Source: Clostridium intestinale DSM 6191
GTDB lineage: Bacteria; Bacillota; Clostridia; Clostridiales; Clostridiaceae
NCBI RefSeq assembly: GCF_900130055.1
Contig: NZ_FQXU01000010.1
Coordinates: 115,695-163,345, forward strand
DNA length: 47,651 nucleotides
Direction: 5' to 3'
The notes under the pieces were generated by a model. The model worked only from the letters and a program-made list of their open reading frames with translations, ran no database searches and was not told where the DNA came from. Positions 40,997 through 47,651 of the stretch are shown here, in pieces. The position numbers were made by a program, and so were the translations under genes. Position 1 is the stretch's first letter. Every line of letters begins with the position of its first letter.

Positions 40997-42082
40997 ATGT
41001 ATATAAAAAAATTAATGTTATTAAATTATAGGAATTATAGGAAGCTGGATATAGAACTTGGTCCAGCTGTAAATGTGTTTATAGGAAATAATGCTCAAGG
41101 AAAAACTAATATACTAGAATCAATTTATTATTGTGGTTTTGCAAGATCTCATAGAAATTCAAAAGATAGGGAACTTGTTAATTGGAATGAAAATAATGCT
41201 TATGTTAGTGTGAGTGTAAGTAAGGATAGACTAGATAAAAAAATAGATATTAATATTTTGAAAGATGGAAAAAAATCTATTCGGGTTAATTCTATAAAAA
41301 TAACTAAAATAGGGGAACTAATTGGAGTTTTCAATGTAGTTATGTTTTCTCCAGAAGACTTAAAAATAGTTAAAGAATCTCCAGGGATAAGACGAAGATT
41401 TATAGATATGGAGTTGTGCCAACTAAGTAATAGGTATTATTATAATCTGGTTCAATATAATAAGGTTTTAAATGAAAGAAATTTAGTTTTAAAAAATAGA
41501 AAAATAGATGAATTCATTCTAGATGTTTATGATGAACAATTATCAAATTTTGCAGAACAAATAATAAAAGATCGTATTAATTATATAAATAACTTGAATA
41601 ATCATGGGAAAGCAATTCATAAAGACATTACTTCTGGAAAAGAAGATATTGAATTTAAATATGTCTCTAGTGTAAAAGATTTAGGAAATATAAAAATATC
41701 CATGAAAGAAGGGCTTTTAAAAAACAGACCAAAGGATATCGAAAGAAGAGTTACTAGTATTGGACCACATAGAGATGATTTTATAATACTTATAAATAAT
41801 ATTGATGCTAAGAGTTATGGATCGCAGGGACAACAAAGAACGGCAGTTTTAACCATAAAATTCGCTTCGTTGAACATCATAAAAGATATCACGAAAGAAT
41901 ATCCTGTACTTCTTTTAGATGATGTATTATCAGAATTAGATTTTACTAGAAAAGCATATATTTTAAATTCTATTCACGGAATACAAACCTTAATAACCTG
42001 TACAGGAATAGAAGATATATCTAAATATATAAAAGAAAGTGCAAAAGTTTTTAATGTTAAGGATGGTAGTGTTAAAGTTTAA
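40997..42082 (+). CDS. recF: DNA replication and repair protein RecF
   Basis: A 361-residue SMC-like ATPase that loads RecA at gaps. It begins MYIKKLMLLNYRNY, Walker A is GNNAQGKTNILESI (about 31-44), the signature is SQGQQRTAVLTIKFA (about 277-291) and Walker B is PVLLLDDVLSELD (about 305-317). ATG 40997 is used; the earlier TTG at 40985 lacks a site. The ribosome site here is weak (GGGTG). Slightly overlapping neighbours: remB begins 13 bases after its stop. Confidence 0.96.
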   Translation: MYIKKLMLLNYRNYRKLDIELGPAVNVFIGNNAQGKTNILESIYYCGFARSHRNSKDRELVNWNENNAYVSVSVSKDRLDKKIDINILKDGKKSIRVNSIKITKIGELIGVFNVVMFSPEDLKIVKESPGIRRRFIDMELCQLSNRYYYNLVQYNKVLNERNLVLKNRKIDEFILDVYDEQLSNFAEQIIKDRINYINNLNNHGKAIHKDITSGKEDIEFKYVSSVKDLGNIKISMKEGLLKNRPKDIERRVTSIGPHRDDFIILINNIDAKSYGSQGQQRTAVLTIKFASLNIIKDITKEYPVLLLDDVLSELDFTRKAYILNSIHGIQTLITCTGIEDISKYIKESAKVFNVKDGSVKV

Positions 42083-42095
42083 AGGAGGAATATTT

Positions 42096-42356
42096 GTGTT
42101 TTTACACTTGGGAGAAAATGTTGTAGTTCCTATAAAAGATGTTATAGGAATATTTGATTTACAAAATACTATGTATAGTTCAGATACTAGTCAGTTTTTA
42201 AGGCTAGCTGAGGAGGATGGATTCGTACAAAGAATATCAAAAGAAAAACCAAAATCTTTTGTTATTGCTGAAGTTAATAAAAAAAGTAAAATATATCTTT
42301 CGCCGATATCCTCATCTACTTTAACAAAAAGAACAGACATAGATTACAATACATAA
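42096..42356 (+). CDS. remB: Extracellular matrix regulator RemB
   Basis: An 86-residue DUF370 protein (YaaB/RemB), conserved between recF and gyrB. It reads (M)FLHLGENVVVPIKDVIGIFDLQ, then SQFLRLAEEDGFVQRIS and KSFVIAEVNKKSKIYLSPIS. Start is GTG with AAAGGAGG 7 bases upstream; longer in-frame sequence overlaps recF and has no site. The family includes the DNA-binding biofilm regulator RemA; RemB function is less defined. Confidence 0.9.
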   Translation: MFLHLGENVVVPIKDVIGIFDLQNTMYSSDTSQFLRLAEEDGFVQRISKEKPKSFVIAEVNKKSKIYLSPISSSTLTKRTDIDYNT

Positions 42357-42407
42357 GTTGTTCCAATGTTTAACTTAATATAGATAAAAAATAAAATTAT
42401 AGTTTAG

Positions 42408-44333
<1,926 letters not shown>

Positions 44334-44354
44334 TTAAAAATTGAGGTGAAACCT

Positions 44355-46892
44355 ATGAGTTTAAATGAGGGAAAAGTAGTACCCGTTGACATAAGAAATG
44401 AAATGAAAAAGTGTTATATTGATTATGCTATGAGTGTAATTGTAGGCCGTGCACTTCCTGATGTTAGAGATGGATTAAAACCAGTGCATAGAAGAATTTT
44501 ATTTTCTATGCATGAATTGGGGATAAGACCAGATAAGGGATACAGAAAATGCGCAAGAATAGTTGGAGAAGTTTTAGGTAAATATCATCCACATGGAGAT
44601 TCATCTGTATACGATGCTTTAGTTAGAATGGCACAAGATTTCTCTATGAGGTATATGTTAGTTGATGGACATGGAAATTTTGGTTCTGTAGACGGTGACT
44701 CAGCAGCAGCAATGAGATATACAGAAGCAAAAATGAACAAAATTTCATCAGAAATATTAAGAGACATTAATAAAAATACCGTAGACTTTATAGATAATTT
44801 CGATGGAGAAGAGCAAGAGCCAGTAGTATTACCATCAAGATTTCCTAATCTTTTAGTTAATGGGTCATCTGGTATTGCAGTTGGAATGGCAACTAATATA
44901 CCTCCACATAATTTAGGTGAGATTATAGATGGAACAATAATGCTAATAGATAATTCAGAGGTTACTGTTCTTGATTTAATGTCTAAAATTAAAGGACCAG
45001 ATTTTCCAACAGCGGCAACTATAATGGGGAAAAATGGAATAAGAGAAGCTTATGAAACTGGAAAAGGTAAAGTTATAGTTAGAGCAAAAGCTGATATAGA
45101 AGAGGAAAATGGAAGACATAGAATAGTTGTTACCGAAATACCGTACCAAGTAAATAAAGCTAAATTAATAGAAAATATAGCAGATTTAGTTAAAGACAAA
45201 AAAATAAATGGAATATATGATTTAAGAGATGAGTCAGATAGAGATGGTATGAGAATAGTAATTGAACTAAAAAGAGATGCAAATCCTAGTGTAGTTCTTA
45301 ATTTATTATATAAACATACTAAAATGCAGGATACTTTTGGAGTAATAATGTTGGCATTAGTTGATAATGAACCAAAGGTACTTAATTTAAAAGAAATACT
45401 AGTTCATTATATAAACTTCCAAAAGCAAGTAATAACTAGAAGAACAGAATTTGAACTAAGTAAAGCTGAAGAAAGAGCTCATATCTTAGAAGGATTAAAG
45501 ATAGCATTAGATAATATTGATGAAGTTATAAGCATTATAAGAGGATCTAAAAACTCAGAAATAGCTAGAAACACTCTTATTGAAAGATTTGCATTAAGTG
45601 AAAAACAATCTCAAGCTATACTAGATATGAGACTTGCAAGATTAACAGGACTAGAAAGAGATAAAATAGAAGATGAATATAACGAGCTTATGGTACTAAT
45701 AAATAGATTAAAAGATATATTAGGATCAGAAGTCAAACTTCTAGAAGTTATAAAAGAAGAACTTTTAGAAATAAAGAGTAGATATGGCGATGAAAGAAGA
45801 ACTCAAATAGAGAAACAAGAAAATGAAATTGATCTTGAAGACTTAATACAAGAAGAGGATATAGTTATTACATTAACTCATAGTGGATATGTAAAAAGAA
45901 TTGCAGCTGATACTTATTCTGCTCAAAAAAGAGGGGGAAAAGGCATACAGGCAATGACTACTAAAGAGGATGATTTTGTTGATCATGTTGTAGTAACATC
46001 AACTCACTCAGATGTATTATTCTTTACTAATAGAGGTAGAGTATATAAAGTTAGAGCATATGAGATACCTGATGCAGGAAGATCAGCAAAAGGAACTAAT
46101 CTTGTTAATATAATTCCAATAGAACAAGATGAAAGAGTTGAAACTGTACTTTCTATAAAGGATCCGAATTTAGAGGGATACTTATTTATGGCTACAAAAA
46201 ATGGAATAGTCAAAAAGACACCTTTAAGTGAATTTAAGAATCTAAGAAAGAATGGATTAATAGCTCTTAATTTGAGAGATGAAGATGAACTTCTTAAAGT
46301 TAAGTTAACATTTGGAGATGCTAAGATAATTATTGTTACTCAAGACGGATATGCTATAAAATTCAGTGAAAAAGATGTAAGACCAATGGGTAGAACAGCA
46401 TCTGGGGTAAAGGCAATATCCTTAAGAAAGAATGACATTGCAGTTTGTATGGATATAGCAACAGATGATGAAGAATTATTAGTTATAAGTGAAAATGGTT
46501 TTGGTAAAAGAACACCTTTAACAGAGTATAAAACTCAAAATAGAGGTGGAGTAGGACTTATAACTTATAAAGTTGCAGAGAAGACTGGTAAATTAGTAGG
46601 AGCGTCTGTATGCAAAAAAGATGATGAAATGATGCTTATAAACACATCAGGAGTAGCTATAAGAATTAATGTAGCTGATATATCAATAACTAGTAGATCT
46701 GCAATGGGAGTAACTCTTATGAGAACATTAGGAGAGGAAAAAGTTGTTGCAGTTGCAAAAATATCTTCAGCAGATAGCAGTGAAAAGAATGAAATTCTAC
46801 AGGAAGTAGTAGTAGAAAGTATAGATACAGTGAAAACTGAGGATGATACTTCTATAGAGAAACTATTAGAAAGATCAGAAGAAGAAAAATAA
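44355..46892 (+). CDS. gyrA: DNA gyrase subunit A
   Basis: An 845-residue subunit with the catalytic Tyr in [10 protein letters not shown] (near 120). N-terminal [21 protein letters not shown], then [26 protein letters not shown] (the quinolone-determining region: GDSSVYD, Ser81-83-like residues present). The C-terminal beta-pinwheel starts about 505 with repeats including [10 protein letters not shown] (GyrA box QKRGGKG). ATG 44355 follows GAGGTG, overlapping the 3-codon longer frame. Ends with a terminator. Confidence 0.98.
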   Translation: MSLNEGKVVPVDIRNEMKKCYIDYAMSVIVGRALPDVRDGLKPVHRRILFSMHELGIRPDKGYRKCARIVGEVLGKYHPHGDSSVYDALVRMAQDFSMRYMLVDGHGNFGSVDGDSAAAMRYTEAKMNKISSEILRDINKNTVDFIDNFDGEEQEPVVLPSRFPNLLVNGSSGIAVGMATNIPPHNLGEIIDGTIMLIDNSEVTVLDLMSKIKGPDFPTAATIMGKNGIREAYETGKGKVIVRAKADIEEENGRHRIVVTEIPYQVNKAKLIENIADLVKDKKINGIYDLRDESDRDGMRIVIELKRDANPSVVLNLLYKHTKMQDTFGVIMLALVDNEPKVLNLKEILVHYINFQKQVITRRTEFELSKAEERAHILEGLKIALDNIDEVISIIRGSKNSEIARNTLIERFALSEKQSQAILDMRLARLTGLERDKIEDEYNELMVLINRLKDILGSEVKLLEVIKEELLEIKSRYGDERRTQIEKQENEIDLEDLIQEEDIVITLTHSGYVKRIAADTYSAQKRGGKGIQAMTTKEDDFVDHVVVTSTHSDVLFFTNRGRVYKVRAYEIPDAGRSAKGTNLVNIIPIEQDERVETVLSIKDPNLEGYLFMATKNGIVKKTPLSEFKNLRKNGLIALNLRDEDELLKVKLTFGDAKIIIVTQDGYAIKFSEKDVRPMGRTASGVKAISLRKNDIAVCMDIATDDEELLVISENGFGKRTPLTEYKTQNRGGVGLITYKVAEKTGKLVGASVCKKDDEMMLINTSGVAIRINVADISITSRSAMGVTLMRTLGEEKVVAVAKISSADSSEKNEILQEVVVESIDTVKTEDDTSIEKLLERSEEEK

Positions 46893-46904
46893 ACAAAAAA
46901 TAAT

Positions 46905-46945
46905 AAAAAGTCATTACAAATTATAAAATTGTAGTGGCTTTTTAT
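46905..46945 (+). terminator. Terminator of gyrB-gyrA
   Basis: A 14-bp stem with G-U pairs (46906-46919 and 46929-46943), 9-base loop and a U-rich tail, 14 bases after the gyrA stop. Confidence 0.85.
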
Positions 46946-47237
46946 TATTATAAATTAGCAAATCAAATAGGAAAATATATAATACATTCAAATATTATAA
47001 ATAAAAATAAAACATATTTATTTATAAAAAGTACAAAAAATAAGTTAAATAAAGGAGTATATAAATAATAAATATAGAAGAAAATATAGTGTATTTAAAT
47101 TTAAATAGCAATTTAGTATAGAAACATGTCCTAGTGTATCAATAATAAGAAAATAAAGAAATTAAAAGGAATTATTAGATAAATAAGATTAATTTAATAT
47201 AACTAGGAATATTGAGAAATATTATGTAGCGTATAGG

Positions 47238-47246
47238 TGTTAAGAT
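47238..47246 (+). promoter_or_regulatory. rRNA promoter P1 (extended -10, degraded -35)
   Basis: TGTTAAGAT is an extended -10. Seven bases on, the sequence is GTCGCAAG, parallel to P2. The -35 position reads AATATT, so this promoter may be weak or decayed. Confidence 0.5.
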
Positions 47247-47328
47247 AAAACACGTCGCAAGAATAACAAAACATTTCAGATAAGAAATTAATCAACAAAA
47301 ACTGATTAAAAAGAAATGAAAAAACTTG

Positions 47329-47357
47329 TTGACAGAGAAAAGTGTATATGATAAGAT
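47329..47357 (+). promoter_or_regulatory. rrn P2: rRNA promoter P2
   Basis: TTGACA (47329-47334), 17-base spacer, TAAGAT (47352-47357) with a TG extension. The transcript would start at or near GTCGCTGAG, seven bases after the -10. Confidence 0.85.
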
Positions 47358-47396
47358 AACACTTGTCGCTGAGAGAGATTAGCGAAAAAGAAAAAA

Positions 47397-47409
47397 TGGT
47401 CTTTGAAAA
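47397..47409 (+). promoter_or_regulatory. boxA antitermination site of the rRNA leader
   Basis: TGGTCTTTGAAAA closely matches the Bacillus rRNA boxA (TGTTCTTTGAAAA), expected to bind NusB/NusE so that the rRNA operon resists termination. Confidence 0.7.
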
Positions 47410-47568
47410 TTAAACAGAGGAAACTTAAGAAGTTTTGAATAAAACTTACACAACGAAAGTTGTGAGTAAGTAATTGTAACAAGTGTAAAACTTGAAGCAA
47501 CTACTTAAAGTCAACGTAATTCTTAGAGTAAGATTAAACTAAAATTTGTGCACATTAGTGTGACACTT

Positions 47569-47651
47569 AAATTGAGAGTTTGATCCTGGCTCAGGACGAA
47601 CGCTGGCGGCGTGCTTAACACATGCAAGTCGAGCGAGGAAATTGCTTCGGT
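47569..47651 (+). rRNA. 16S ribosomal RNA, 5' part
   Basis: Begins AAATTGAGAGTTTGATCCTG and continues through the universal GGCTCAGGACGAACGCTGGC and ATGCAAGTCGAGCG segments; 83 bases are present and the rest lies beyond the window. The start is set by alignment with known 16S ends. It is the first rRNA gene right of gyrA, as in Bacillus rrnO. The variable region begun here is Clostridium-like but too short to name a species. Confidence 0.97.

Larger units (their letters stand above)
46946..47568 (+). other. 16S rRNA promoter and leader region
   Basis: About 620 bases without a gene. 46946-47210 is AT-rich and featureless to me. Then come promoter P1 (47238-47246), promoter P2 (47329-47357), boxA (47397-47409), and a leader hairpin CTTAC..CAAC-GAAA-GTTG..GTAAG (47445-47470). 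The last part up to 47568 should hold the 5' arm of the pre-16S processing stem, whose partner lies outside the window. Confidence 0.75.

Overview
The window is a low-GC chromosomal segment of a spore-forming Clostridium (Clostridium sensu stricto-like). The evidence is strong AT bias, AGGAGG-type ribosome binding sites, sporulation-associated genes (yyaC, ytvI-like, spo0J/soj), and the classic Firmicute origin order rpsR-ssb-rpsF ... yyaC ... parB-parA-noc-rsmG-mnmG-mnmE-jag-yidC-yidD-rnpA-rpmH-oriC-dnaA-dnaN-yaaA-recF-remB-gyrB-gyrA-16S rRNA. The species cannot be fixed from the 83 bases of 16S present.

Layout. 1-8560 is a mosaic of short transcription units: tRNA-Glu, a CoA-binding protein, a BaiN-type flavoprotein, an acyl-ACP thioesterase, a DUF1858 redox protein, an AI-2E family membrane protein, purA, malic enzyme and Hsp20. 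Between malic enzyme and Hsp20 lies a duplicated non-coding unit. Each copy has a consensus sigma-A promoter, a perfect 7-1-7 Fur box, a hairpin exposing a CUCCUC loop, and an intrinsic terminator. I read these as twin iron-responsive sRNAs. 8567-16513 is a six-gene leftward cluster: an Afu-type ABC transporter (binding lipoprotein, fused permease, ATPase), an MgtC-family protein, and a YesM/YesN-type sensor kinase and response regulator. 17016-25592 holds replication, translation and signalling housekeeping genes (dnaB, lonC, rplI, gdpP, a MazG-like gene, rpsR, ssb, rpsF, mscS). 25869-37372 holds the sporulation, chromosome-segregation, tRNA-modification and membrane-insertion genes left of the origin. 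Two parS sites flank the soj-spo0J region.

The origin is bipartite. One DnaA-box cluster lies between rpmH and dnaA, and a second set lies between dnaA and dnaN with a DnaA-trio-like unwinding element. Genes left of oriC are mostly on the minus strand and genes right of it on the plus strand, co-directional with replication. Exceptions on the left arm are the flavoprotein, both AI-2E proteins, malic enzyme, hsp20 and yyaC. The window ends in the rRNA leader and the first bases of 16S.

The most interesting signals are: (1) the tandem Fur-controlled sRNA pair with anti-Shine-Dalgarno loops; (2) two genes (yyaC and a YkuS-like gene) whose Shine-Dalgarno sequence is buried in the 3' arm of an intrinsic terminator; (3) a shared convergent terminator palindrome that gives two unrelated proteins the same LKKSD C-terminus; (4) a GTCG sequence at the same distance from the -10 box in three stable-RNA promoters; (5) a 20-codon upstream ORF coupled by an ATGA overlap to yaaA; and (6) an Afu-type transporter linked to MgtC and a two-component system, reminiscent of sugar-phosphate sensing. 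Alternative starts were chosen by ribosome binding site position wherever the longest reading frame lacked one.
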